A stretch of 64,000 nt of DNA, from positions 1 through 64,000 of the forward strand of contig JAIRYJ010000008.1 of the NCBI GenBank assembly GCA_031267825.1, in the 5' to 3' direction. Numbering within the stretch: position 1 is the stretch's first letter; the number at the start of each line of letters is the position of its first letter. Source of the stretch: Bifidobacteriaceae bacterium (GTDB taxonomy: Bacteria; Actinomycetota; Actinomycetes; Actinomycetales; WQXJ01). Position numbers and translations under genes: made by a program. Below, in pieces: positions 1 to 8,297 of this stretch. Below the pieces are notes generated by a model that saw only the letters and a program-made list of their open reading frames with translations, did not search any database and had not been told where the DNA came from.

Positions 1-113
1 ACTCACCCGTTCGCCACTGATCACCCCAAACCAAAGCCCGGAGATCACCGTTCGACTTGCATGTGTTAAGCACGCCGCCAGCGTTCGTCCTGAGCCAGGA
101 TCAAACTCTCCAA
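1..113 (-). rRNA. rrs: 16S ribosomal RNA, 5' end (partial)
   Basis: The reverse complement begins GGAGAGTTTGATCCTGGCTC at about position 113 and continues through the conserved stretch ending GCAAGTCGAACGG, which is the universal bacterial 16S 5' terminus (27F primer region). Only the first ~113 nt are inside the window; the rest of the operon lies to the left. The variable stretch after GTCGAACGG (GTGATCTCCGGGCTTTGG) is actinobacterial in style, but too short to name a genus. Confidence 0.97.
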
Positions 114-325
114 AAAAAAGAAAGAACCCAGCCAACAAAAAAATCAGCCAGTCCCAAAAAAAACTGGCACCAACAAAACATCCATGAACACACTGTTGAG
201 ATATCAAACCACGAACCCGTAGACCAAATCTAAGGCGCCAAACGCTACCTATAAATAGTCCGGGATTGGTGCACCGCCGGTCGGCGGGCTCGGACAACCT
301 TACACAGCCTGACCCGGCCGGTCAA
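114..325 (-). promoter_or_regulatory. rRNA operon promoter and leader
   Basis: Read on the minus strand, a -35 TTGACC (positions 325-320) and a -10 TAAGGT (302-297) are separated by exactly 17 nt, giving a sigma-70-type promoter pointing into the 16S gene. The leader downstream contains the motif GTTTGATATCTCAACAGTG (around 200-220), which resembles the conserved 16S leader element of actinobacteria (TTGAGAACTCAACAGTG). It then has A/T-rich runs just before the mature 5' end. The assignment is from motif match and spacing only. Confidence 0.75.
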
Positions 326-369
326 ATCAACCGCGTTGATTCGTTGAAAGCCTCCGCGTAGGGCTATAC

Positions 370-1262
370 GTTGCCTCATTGATCGGCCTCCGCTTCGGCG
401 TGGCGTGACCTGTCGGGCGGGACGTTGGCGTTACGCCTGATCGCATGGAGCTGACGATGAGCCAACGCAAGGCCGTGACCGGGAAACTCGCCTTGAAGTA
501 CCGCCGGGCGTCGAAGAAGGAGAAGGGCGCGATCCTGGACGAGCTGGTCGGGCTGACCGGCTGGCACCGCGACTGGGCCAGGGTCCGCGAGCTGGTCGGA
601 TACCTGCGCTACGACACCGACGGGGAGGTCGACCTCCTCAACCAGATCTGGGAACTCGACCGGGTGTTCACGAACTACCTGCTACCCCAACACAAACTCG
701 TCTCCAAACAGCGGGTCGGCGCGAGGGTCGTCAAACGCCACGACACCGCCCGCACCCCCCACCAGCGCGCCGCCCAGGCCATCGGGGAACGGAAAATGCC
801 GACCATCCGGATGAACGCCCAGCTCAAGAAGATCCGCCCGGCCCAACTCCAACGCGAGATAACGCATTTGACCGGGCTGCTCCAAGCGGCCGCCGTCACG
901 AAGCGGCCCGCGCTGGCGAAACCGCCCGTCAACCGGGCCTGGAACCAGCGGCCCGCGCCGGCCCGCGGGGCCGCCTGAGCGGTGGCGTCAAAAAGCCGCC
1001 GGGTCGTCGTACCCGCCGTCAAGCGGCGTCCGCCAGTCTGACGCGAGCTGCTCCAAGGCGCCGCGGACGGCGTCGAAGGTCTCGGGGCCGATCTCGGTTC
1101 CGCTCACCCGACCAGCATCCCACAACCCTGCGGGCACCCCACTGGGCGCCCCCACACCCGGACCCCGACACCCCACACGAAGCGTTTCCCCGCAGACCGC
1201 TCACGGAGGTTTTCAATGAGTCAACGAATCAACCCTTCGCGGAGGGTTGACAATGAGGCAAC
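370..1262. mobile_element. Decayed insertion sequence with inverted ends
   Basis: A 12-bp perfect inverted repeat bounds the element: GTTGCCTCATTG at 370-381 and CAATGAGGCAAC at 1251-1262. After a 5-bp mismatch block the match resumes with CCTCCGC on both sides, so the ends are about 24 bp long. A second, diverged copy of the right end (GGTTTTCAATGAGTCAAC) lies just inside at 1208-1224. The interior carries an internally deleted transposase. No convincing target-site duplication is visible. At ~0.9 kb it is about half the size expected for an intact element, so it cannot move by itself. Confidence 0.7.
445..978 (+). pseudogene. Internally deleted integrase-type transposase remnant
   Basis: The reading frame joins two parts of one transposase family. 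The N-terminal helix-turn-helix part (residues ~5-50, SQRKAVTGKLALKYRRASKK ... ILDELVGLTGWHRDWAR) is followed almost directly by the C-terminal part (LLNQIWELDRVFTNYLLPQHKLVSK ... KRHDTARTPHQRA). The catalytic rve/DDE core that should lie between them is missing, so the product cannot be an active transposase. The frame stays open across the junction, as in an in-frame deletion. Family assignment is from remembered signature phrases; the exact IS family is not certain. Confidence 0.7.
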
Positions 1263-1450
1263 AGGGAGGTTCCCGCCAGGGTGTCAGATCTGTTTTGCCA
1301 TGTGGTGCCCCAAACGCCCGCCCCACCACACAAGCGGTGAACGCGGGCCGCGGGGGCGGCATCGTCCATGCCTGAGGGCGACGCCCAAGCCGCTGGTCCC
1401 GCCCGGCAACTAGACGGCAGGGCTGTTAGCCGCAGGTGCGGGCCACCGTG
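979..1450. other. Gene-free stretch containing IS right end
   Basis: No open frame here has a believable start, ribosome site and protein-like composition. The left part is the non-coding tail of the insertion-sequence remnant, including its right terminal repeat. The rest (1263-1450) is a GC-rich spacer that ends at the vsr stop codon and contains one copy of the recurrent GGACGATGCCG motif on the minus strand (about 1355-1368). Confidence 0.6.
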
Positions 1451-1894
1451 TCAAGCACTGGCTGACCGGACAAGAGCTTCCACCTGGTCAGCCACCGACT
1501 CGGCTGACTCGTGCTCCCAGAACCGAACTACCGTCCACCCGGCGCCTGCCAAGCGTTCCGCTGTGTCTTTGTCTCTGCGCATAGTCTCACGGACCTTGGC
1601 TTCCCAGAAGGCCGCGTTCTTGTGTGACGGCCGGTAATGCTCGGCACAACCATGCCAGAAGCAGCCATCGATCAGGACCGCGATCTTCTTCTTTGGAAAG
1701 GCGATGTCAACTGTCCGTCTGGCGTCGGGTAACACCTTGGAAGCGACACGATAGCGGAGCCCGCGGCGGTGCAGTTCACGACGCACCGCCATCTCAGGTT
1801 TGGTGTCCCGGCCCCGATTTCCCTGCATGACTCGGCGCACTGAGTCGCTAACTGGATACCGGGAGGCGGTCTCCGCCGAAGACGAATCCGTCAC
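1451..1894 (-). CDS. vsr: Very short patch repair endonuclease Vsr
   Basis: Vsr nicks DNA 5' of T:G mismatches created when 5-methylcytosine deaminates, limiting mutation at sites of a C5-methyltransferase. Diagnostic motifs are present: MQGNRGRDTKPEMAVRR near the start, the nuclease core VDIAFPKKKIAVLIDGCFWH with the metal-binding Asp and the Cys/His zinc cluster (GCFWHGCAEH), and the final RFWEHE. I chose the GTG at 1894 (147 aa, the usual size). The frame is open further upstream to an ATG at 1978, which would overlap the divergent methyltransferase start as CATG, and beyond it; that extension is poorly protein-like. It is divergent from the methyltransferase it presumably serves. Confidence 0.88.
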   Translation of the reverse strand: MTDSSSAETASRYPVSDSVRRVMQGNRGRDTKPEMAVRRELHRRGLRYRVASKVLPDARRTVDIAFPKKKIAVLIDGCFWHGCAEHYRPSHKNAAFWEAKVRETMRRDKDTAERLAGAGWTVVRFWEHESAESVADQVEALVRSASA

Positions 1895-1976
1895 AGTGAC
1901 AACTCTACGAGCTCGCGGCAGGACACCATGCCGCCTAACTGGCTTTGTGGTTAGAGCCTCCCAGTAGGCTTTCGCC

Positions 1977-3179
1977 ATGAGATCAGTCGAACTATTCGCC
2001 GGCGGCGGAGGGCTCACTTTGGGTACCCATCTGGCGGGTTTCAGCGCAGAGGTCGTCGCGGAATGGGACCAGTGGTGCTGCGACACCTTGTACCGGAACC
2101 AGACCGCCGGGCACCCCCTGGTTCAGGGCGCCGACATCAAGAACGGCGATGTCCGCGACATCGACTGGGCCGCCTACGAAGGAACGATAGATCTTGTCAG
2201 CGGCGGTCCTCCTTGCCAGCCTTTCAGCGGCGGCGGCAAAGGAATGGCGGCCTGCGATCCACGCGACATGTTCCCGGCAACGGCTGAGGTGATTCGCCAG
2301 ATCAGGCCGAAGGCATTCATCGTCGAAAACGTCCGAGGACTGACACGCCCAAAGTTCGCCGACTACTTCTCATACATCCAGCTCCGGTTGGCTCATCCTG
2401 AACTCGCACCGCTGGACGGCGAATCGTGGACGGAACACTTCTCCCGGCTGCAAGCCGAGCACACCTCGGTACGTCAAGACCTGTCTTACAACGTTGTGAC
2501 CACCGTCGTCAATGCCGCCGACTACGGCGTGCCACAGCAGCGCTGGCGAGTCTTTTTAGTTGGTTTCCGGTTCGATGTAGACGCCGAGTGGGCCTTCCCC
2601 GAACCGACTCATTCCGCTCAAATGCTGGCGCACAGCAAGGATGTGACCTCTGAGTACTGGGAACGCCACAAGATCGCCCTGAAGCAGCGCACAGAGCCCG
2701 TCGTCACCCCAAGGTTGTTTGAACTGCCTTCCGCCTCGCGCCCATGGCGAACTGTCCGGGACGCGATCTGTGACCTGCCGGAACCCACCTTGGATGGAAG
2801 CAAGACGGTCCTCAACCACGTTCTGCAAGAAGGAGCCCGGGCCTATCCAGGCCACACCGGCTCAAGCCTGGACCAGCCAGCCAAGGCACTCAAGGCGGGA
2901 GTTCACGGTGTCCCCGGTGGTGAGAACATGCTCCGCCGCAACGATGGCACTGTCCGTTACTTCACGGTCCGAGAGGCGGCCCGGCTCCAGACCTTCCCCG
3001 ACCGGTACACCTTGCACGGGCCGTGGAGCGAAGCGATGCGTCAACTCGGCAACGCTGTGCCAGTGATGCTGGCCCAGATCGTGGCCTCATCGGTGCATGA
3101 ACACCTCGCCCTGGCGAACCTGCGGGCTGAAGTCCTGGCCGCGCCCAGTCAATCGAAACGACTTGGAGCGCAAGCATGA
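1977..3179 (+). CDS. DNA (cytosine-5-)-methyltransferase, type II R-M
   Basis: This is a 400-aa C5-cytosine DNA methyltransferase. Motif I is VELFAGGGGLTLG (residues 4-16). Motif IV is GGPPCQPFSGGG with catalytic Cys80. Motif VI is ENVRGL (117-122). Motif VIII is QQRWRVFLVGF, and motifs IX-X (RYFTVREAARLQTFPD ... QLGNAVP) follow a ~100-residue variable target-recognition region. It protects host DNA from the endonuclease encoded immediately downstream, whose ATG overlaps the end of this gene (ATGA). Eco29kI-type partners recognise CCGCGG, so that site is a reasonable but unproven guess. Its last 76 bp are duplicated at 4720-4795. Confidence 0.95.
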   Translation: MRSVELFAGGGGLTLGTHLAGFSAEVVAEWDQWCCDTLYRNQTAGHPLVQGADIKNGDVRDIDWAAYEGTIDLVSGGPPCQPFSGGGKGMAACDPRDMFPATAEVIRQIRPKAFIVENVRGLTRPKFADYFSYIQLRLAHPELAPLDGESWTEHFSRLQAEHTSVRQDLSYNVVTTVVNAADYGVPQQRWRVFLVGFRFDVDAEWAFPEPTHSAQMLAHSKDVTSEYWERHKIALKQRTEPVVTPRLFELPSASRPWRTVRDAICDLPEPTLDGSKTVLNHVLQEGARAYPGHTGSSLDQPAKALKAGVHGVPGGENMLRRNDGTVRYFTVREAARLQTFPDRYTLHGPWSEAMRQLGNAVPVMLAQIVASSVHEHLALANLRAEVLAAPSQSKRLGAQA

Positions 3180-3784
3180 CAAGCGGGCCGTTTAGCCCAC
3201 TGGCTATGGAAAGCCTCGGCCACAGCATCGTCACCCGCATGATGGAAATGAACGCCATACCATTGGACGACGTTCCTCGATTCGCTGGTGCGGGGCTGTA
3301 CGCCATCTACTACCGTGGGCCGTTCCAGGCTTACTCGCTACTGGCGCAGGCAAACGGCGATCGGTCGGCTGTTCCTATCTACGTCGGCAAGGCAGCGCCG
3401 TCTGGGGCCAGAAAGGGCATTGATGTTGCTCAAACCTCCGCCTCTCACGCCCTCGCAGACCGTGTGCGACAGCACGCGGCGAGCATTCGCGCTGCTCAGA
3501 ACCTAGACATCACGGACTTCGACGCAAGATGGCTTGTGGTCGAGGACATCTGGATACCGCTCGGCGAGTCGGCCTTGATTCGGCAGCACCGTCCGGTTTG
3601 GAACGCGATTGTGGATGGCTTTGGAAATCATGATCCCGGCAAAGGGAGAATCAACGGGACGCGTCCACGGTGGGACACTTTGCACCCTGGGCGTCCCTGG
3701 GCCGACAAGTACCCGCAGCGGGACGAGACATCCGCCGAAATCGAGCAGGAGATTGAGGAATATCTCCGGTCCCGGTTGGCTTAG
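3176..3784 (+). CDS. Eco29kI-family GIY-YIG restriction endonuclease
   Basis: This 202-aa protein has the GIY-YIG nuclease arrangement: GLYAIYY (residues 40-46) and PIYVGKA (67-73), then R96/R98 and H100 in ADRVRQHA, E131 in LGESALIRQ, and N143 in RPVWNAI. These match the tyrosine pair, Arg/His, Glu and Asn of the Eco29kI active site as described for that family. It would cut unmethylated DNA, with CCGCGG as the family-typical target (inference). It overlaps the methyltransferase stop by 4 nt, so the pair is probably translationally coupled. It ends with a short acidic helix, SAEIEQEIEEYLRS. Confidence 0.9.
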   Translation: MTSGPFSPLAMESLGHSIVTRMMEMNAIPLDDVPRFAGAGLYAIYYRGPFQAYSLLAQANGDRSAVPIYVGKAAPSGARKGIDVAQTSASHALADRVRQHAASIRAAQNLDITDFDARWLVVEDIWIPLGESALIRQHRPVWNAIVDGFGNHDPGKGRINGTRPRWDTLHPGRPWADKYPQRDETSAEIEQEIEEYLRSRLA

Positions 3785-4070
3785 CGGAGGTAGCTTTCGG
3801 CACCGCACGTGACCACCTAAGGCCATCCCTGTCAGCCCTCAACCAGCACATTGCGCCTCCAGACAGGCGGCGGTACGGCGCGCTCGGCGTTGAGTGCCAG
3901 TGGACGATGCCGCCGGGTCGGCTCGGGTGCCACCAGCCGGGCGAGGGCCGCTCGTCACAGGCATGCTCCGCTAAGGCCGTAATCGCGAGTTGAGTCGGTA
4001 GTGGGCCCTCGGGCTGGGAGACTAAACTGCGCCCAACCGAGCTGGCCGCAAAATTGTTTAGGAGCATGCC

Positions 4071-4664
4071 ATGGCCGTATTGTGTCCCAATTGCCAGACC
4101 GCCCAAAATGGCGCGTTCTGCTCAGCTTGCGGAACGCGATTATCGCCAGCGCCGCCCACTGCGACCGGCAAGTCACCCAGCGCGTCACCCAGCACATCTC
4201 AAACTAGGCGCCCGGCGTGGTTGACCCCGGTGGGGATCGGCTTGATGGCGGCGGGCGTGATTTGGGTGATCATCTACTACCTGTCGTCAAGCCTGCTGTT
4301 GACACCTTCCTTGGGTACCTTCAACATTGGGGCGGCAATTCTGCTGTTCCTGGTAGGACTGACCGTCAGCCTTGTTCCACGAACTCCTCCGTCGGCTTAC
4401 GGTGCGGGCAACCCAGCTTCCGCGGCGCCCACCGTTCCAGGCCCAACCGCTTCGGCGCATATCAACGGGTTCGCACTCGCCTCCTTTATCGTCGCCTTCA
4501 CCGGAACTGGCGCCCTATTGGCCGTGATCTTCGGGCATATCGCTCGCGTTCAGGTTCACCGCACTGGCGAACGAGGCATCCTGTTCGCCACCGCCGGGCT
4601 GACCATCGGTTGGCTCACTCTAGGCCTGATATTCGTCTTCGCGTTCCTGATTCTTTTGACCTGA
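4071..4664 (+). CDS. Zinc-ribbon DUF4190 membrane protein
   Basis: This 197-aa protein begins with a zinc ribbon (C5-x2-C8 ... C17-x2-C20, in LCPNCQTAQNGAFCSACG). A Pro/Ser/Thr linker leads to hydrophobic segments at about residues 50-65 and 75-100. The C-terminal DUF4190 module reads NGFALASFIVAFTGTGALLA...IFGHIA...GLTIGWL, with two more membrane spans. The start is supported by TAGGAG 7 nt upstream of the ATG. Function is unknown; such proteins are common in actinobacteria. It lies between the restriction gene and a duplicated piece of the methyltransferase gene, so it may have arrived with the R-M locus. Confidence 0.8.
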   Translation: MAVLCPNCQTAQNGAFCSACGTRLSPAPPTATGKSPSASPSTSQTRRPAWLTPVGIGLMAAGVIWVIIYYLSSSLLLTPSLGTFNIGAAILLFLVGLTVSLVPRTPPSAYGAGNPASAAPTVPGPTASAHINGFALASFIVAFTGTGALLAVIFGHIARVQVHRTGERGILFATAGLTIGWLTLGLIFVFAFLILLT

Positions 4665-4719
4665 TTGGCTTGTTTCTGTTGGCTGATGTGGGGAATCGTT
4701 TCTGTGGCCGGTGACCTTA

Positions 4720-4795
4720 TCGGTTCATGAACACCTCACCCTGGCGAACCTTCGAGCCAAGGTCTCGGGCGCGGCCAGTCGATCGAAACGACTTG
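4720..4795 (+). pseudogene. Duplicated 3' end of the C5-methyltransferase gene
   Basis: These 76 bp align without gaps to 3090-3165, the end of the methyltransferase gene, at roughly 80-85% identity. Both contain CATGAACACCTC, CCTGGCGAACC and ATCGAAACGACTTG. It translates as VHEHLTLANLRAKVSGAASR, paralogous to the functional copy. No start or upstream part of a methyltransferase is present. The fragment suggests that a second, diverged methyltransferase once lay here, or that the endonuclease and DUF4190 genes were inserted by recombination between related ends. Confidence 0.75.
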
Positions 4796-4929
4796 TGGGC
4801 CGCTCGTTATAGGCCTGATATCCGTGTACCTATTCAACCTTTAGCTTCCCTGAAGATCGATCCCGGGCCTCGCCGAAAACCCGACCAGCAGCACAAGGGA
4901 CTCAGGTCAGCTAGAGCGAGGTTGAGGAA

Positions 4930-7848
4930 TCAGGTGGGCGGCCGTTCGGTTAGCACCGGCACCAGGTGGCGGTCACCGTAGGCCGCATCCACCCGGCCAA
5001 CTGGGGGCCAATACTTGCTGGCATTGAGCCCAGCCGGGTAGGCGCCCAACTGGCGCGAATAAGGCCTGGCCCAAGCGTCCCCAGTCACAGCCAAGGCGGT
5101 GTGAGGCGCCAAACGGGCCGGCGACTCAGCCAAAAGCCATTCACCAGCCACCACACGGTCAGCCTCGGCCACGATGGCGAGCATCGCATCGCAGAACCGG
5201 TCAAGTTCCGCCAGACTCTCCGACTCGGTTGGTTCAACCATCAAGCTGCCAGCCACTGGGAAAGACATAGTTGGGGCATGAAAACCGTAATCCATCAGTC
5301 GTTTCGCCACATCCTCAGCTGTCAGGCCGCTGCGGGCGGTCAAACCACGCAAATCAAGCAGGCATTCGTGAGCCACAAAGCCGCCCGGCCCACGGTAAAC
5401 AACCGGTAAGGCGTGACGCAGCCGGTGCGCCACATAGTTAGCGGCCGTCACCGCCACATCACTCGCCTGACGCAAGCCCGCACCGCCCATCAGCTTGATG
5501 TAAGTCCAAGAGATCGCCAGCAACAAGGGCGATCCGTAAGGCGCGGCCGAAACCGCCCCACCTCGCGTCGCTAAACCACCCAACGGGTGGCCCGGCAGGA
5601 AAGGCGCCAAATGAGCCCGGACCGCCACCGGCCCGACCCCCGGACCACCACCACCATGCGGCATGGCGAAAGTCTTATGCAAGTTGAGATGCGAAACGTC
5701 ACCACCAAATTGCCCGGCTTTGGCCCAGCCAGTCAACGCGTTGAAATTAGCTCCATCAATGTAAACCTGCGCTCCGGCCTGGTGCGCCAAGTCGCAAACC
5801 GTCTGGACAGACGCCTCATAGACGCCATGAGTTGACGGATAGGTGATCATCAGCGCACCAACCCGTCCGGCATGTTGCTCCAGTTTGGCCCGCAGATCCT
5901 CGAGCGACACATCGCCGTCCTGATCAACATCCACCCCAACAACCTGGTACCCGGCCAAAGCCGCCGACGCGGCATTAGTGCCGTGGGCGCTGACCGGAAT
6001 CAGGCAGATGTCGCGGCCCGGTTCACCCGCCGCCTGGTGGTAGCGCCTGATCGCCAGCAGCCCAGCCAGTTCACCTTGCGAACCGGCGTTAGGCTGAACT
6101 GACAAAGCCTCATAACCGGTCAGTTCCAGCAGGTAATCACCCAATTGGCGGATCAATTCCAAAGTGCCACGGGCGCAATCCCGTGGCACGAAGGGATGCA
6201 AATCACCGAACCCCGGCCAGCTTAAAGCCGCCATCTCACTAGCCGCGTTCAACTTCATGGTGCACGAACCAAGCGGAATCATGCCCCGATCCATGGCGTA
6301 GTCACGGTCCGCCAAGGACTTCAAGTAGCGCATCATCGCCAACTCGGTGCGGTGCTGGCTGAACACGCCATGCGTCAAGAAAGGCGTCCGTCGGGGGGCC
6401 GGGCCGCCGACGCACGATTCGCCTAGTTCGCCCGCGTCACCGCCGGTTACGTCCGCCTGACCGGAAGGCTGGGATCCGGACGATGCCGCCGGGACAATTG
6501 GGTCGGCATCGGCCAGTTGAGTGGCACGCGTCTGAGCCGCCGCGTCACCGCCAAAAGCCGCCACCAAGTGGCGGATGTCCTCGCCGGTGGTGGCTTCATC
6601 GGTCGAAAAATAGACCGTGTCGCCGTCCTGCTGCCAAAGGTGCAGGCCACGGCCGCGTGCCGCCCGCACAATACTGGCCGCCTGGCCCGGGCAGTCAACC
6701 GCCACCGTGTCAAACAGAGGCCCCGGGCGCGGAGCCAAACCGTCAACGCCGTCCAAGACCTGACGCAACGCCAAGGCTTGCGAATGGATCCGTCCGGCTA
6801 TCCGTGCCAAACCATCCGGCCCATGCCAGGCGGCATACATCGCTGCCATCACAGCCATCAAGACTTGAGCGGTGCAGATATTGGAGGTCGCCTTGTCGCG
6901 CCGGATGTGCTGTTCGCGCGTCACCAGGGCGAGCCTGAGGGCGGGTGCACCGGCCGAATCGACGCTTTGGCCGACCAGCCTGCCAGGCATCTGGCGGACG
7001 AAATCCTGGCGCACCGCCATGTAGGCGGCATGCGGCCCGCCGAAACCTAGCGGCTGGCCGAAACGCTGAGTTGAACCTACGCAAATGTCCGCGCCGACTT
7101 CACCAGGCGGTTGAAACAATGTCAGCATCAGCGGATCAGCCGCGACCGCCAATAAGGCTCCAGCCTGGTGGGCTAGCTGGGCTAGTGGAGCCAAGTTGAC
7201 GGCCCGGCCACTAGCGCCCTGATATTGGACATAAAGTCCGGCCGCAGCGGTCATCTTTGAAGGGTCAGGCCGCAGCGGGTCAAACCAGACCAGTTCAATC
7301 CCGAGTGGTTCAGCCCGGGTCTCAAGAACCGCTTTGACCTGCGGAAAAACGTCAACATCAACCGCCAAGCGGGTCTTCTTGCCCCGCCCTACGCGGTGAC
7401 ACAAGGTCATCGCCTCAGCCGCTGCGGTGGCCTCATCAAGCAGCGAAGCGTTAGCCACAGGCAACCCAGTCAAATCAGCCACCATCGTTTGGAAGACAAG
7501 CAACGCTTCTAGCCGCCCCTGTGAGATTTCAGCCTGATACGGCGTGTAAGCGGTATACCAGGACGGGTTCTCCAAAACGCAGCGCTGGATGACCGCCGGA
7601 ACCAAGCTGCGGTAATAACCCAAACCGATCATTGACCGGCCAGGCTGGTTCAGGGCGGCTAGCTGGCGCAACTGGTCTGATGCTTCAGCCTCAGTCAGGG
7701 CGGGCCCCAGTGGCGGTACCGGGGACTGTAAGGCCGGTGGTAAGGCTTGCTCCAGTAGGGGACGGTCAGGGTCAAGACCTAATTCTTGACGGACAGCGGC
7801 TAACGTGTCTGGTCCCAGGCCGATGTGGCGGGCGGCGAATTGGTTCAT
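4930..7848 (-). CDS. gcvP: Glycine dehydrogenase (decarboxylating), P protein
   Basis: This 972-aa P protein of the glycine cleavage system decarboxylates glycine with pyridoxal phosphate and passes the aminomethyl group to the lipoyl arm of GcvH. Both halves of the long fused form are present: FAARHIGLG at the N-terminus and, in the C-terminal half, SLNLHKTFAMPHGGGGPG-type sequence with the PLP lysine at K725. IPLGSCTMKLN and the glycine-rich QPNAGSQGE are also typical. Length fits the single-chain P protein. It is the last gene of gcvT-gcvH-gcvP, 56 nt after gcvH. A 40-residue Gly/Ser/Pro-rich insertion near residue 455-490 looks like a linker between the halves. Confidence 0.97.
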   Translation of the reverse strand: MNQFAARHIGLGPDTLAAVRQELGLDPDRPLLEQALPPALQSPVPPLGPALTEAEASDQLRQLAALNQPGRSMIGLGYYRSLVPAVIQRCVLENPSWYTAYTPYQAEISQGRLEALLVFQTMVADLTGLPVANASLLDEATAAAEAMTLCHRVGRGKKTRLAVDVDVFPQVKAVLETRAEPLGIELVWFDPLRPDPSKMTAAAGLYVQYQGASGRAVNLAPLAQLAHQAGALLAVAADPLMLTLFQPPGEVGADICVGSTQRFGQPLGFGGPHAAYMAVRQDFVRQMPGRLVGQSVDSAGAPALRLALVTREQHIRRDKATSNICTAQVLMAVMAAMYAAWHGPDGLARIAGRIHSQALALRQVLDGVDGLAPRPGPLFDTVAVDCPGQAASIVRAARGRGLHLWQQDGDTVYFSTDEATTGEDIRHLVAAFGGDAAAQTRATQLADADPIVPAASSGSQPSGQADVTGGDAGELGESCVGGPAPRRTPFLTHGVFSQHRTELAMMRYLKSLADRDYAMDRGMIPLGSCTMKLNAASEMAALSWPGFGDLHPFVPRDCARGTLELIRQLGDYLLELTGYEALSVQPNAGSQGELAGLLAIRRYHQAAGEPGRDICLIPVSAHGTNAASAALAGYQVVGVDVDQDGDVSLEDLRAKLEQHAGRVGALMITYPSTHGVYEASVQTVCDLAHQAGAQVYIDGANFNALTGWAKAGQFGGDVSHLNLHKTFAMPHGGGGPGVGPVAVRAHLAPFLPGHPLGGLATRGGAVSAAPYGSPLLLAISWTYIKLMGGAGLRQASDVAVTAANYVAHRLRHALPVVYRGPGGFVAHECLLDLRGLTARSGLTAEDVAKRLMDYGFHAPTMSFPVAGSLMVEPTESESLAELDRFCDAMLAIVAEADRVVAGEWLLAESPARLAPHTALAVTGDAWARPYSRQLGAYPAGLNASKYWPPVGRVDAAYGDRHLVPVLTERPPT

Positions 7849-7904
7849 GATGCTGTTGGCCTGTTCTTGGTTTGAGATATGGTCCGGGTCAGCGCTGGCG
7901 CCAG

Positions 7905-8297
7905 TCAGCCTGGATGATCCTCGATCGCGATCAGCGCCGCGTAGGCTTCAGCATCAAGCAAGCCGCCATGCGTTGTTGGATTAACCTCGAACAACCAACC
8001 CTGGCCGAACGGATCTTGGTTGACGAGTTCCGGAACATCTAGGACGGCGTCGTTCACGGCTGAAACCGTCCCCGAAACTGGCGCGTACAACGGCGAAACT
8101 GACTTAGTTGACTCGATCTCACCGCACTGCGAGCCGGCCTCAACTCCGTCACCGACCGACGGCAAATCAAGGAACGTAACATCACCGAGCGCCAAGGTGG
8201 CGAACTCCGTCACGCCAACCCGGGCGACCGAACCTTCCGGCTGGCGGACCCATTCGTGATCCGCTGTGTAAAAGAGGTCTGCGGGGACATTAGTCAT
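7905..8297 (-). CDS. gcvH: Glycine cleavage system H protein
   Basis: This 130-aa lipoyl carrier shuttles the aminomethyl intermediate between GcvP, GcvT and lipoamide dehydrogenase. It starts NVPADLFYTADHEWVR and carries the lipoylation site GEIESTKSVSPLYAP with the modified lysine at K65, as in the family. Its ATG overlaps the gcvT stop codon by 4 nt, indicating coupled translation. Confidence 0.97.
   Translation of the reverse strand: MTNVPADLFYTADHEWVRQPEGSVARVGVTEFATLALGDVTFLDLPSVGDGVEAGSQCGEIESTKSVSPLYAPVSGTVSAVNDAVLDVPELVNQDPFGQGWLFEVNPTTHGGLLDAEAYAALIAIEDHPG

Noticed and set aside
1216-1840. Plus-strand small proteins between the IS remnant and the methyltransferase
   Set aside because: They overlap the well-supported vsr gene on the opposite strand or have composition like random GC-rich sequence.
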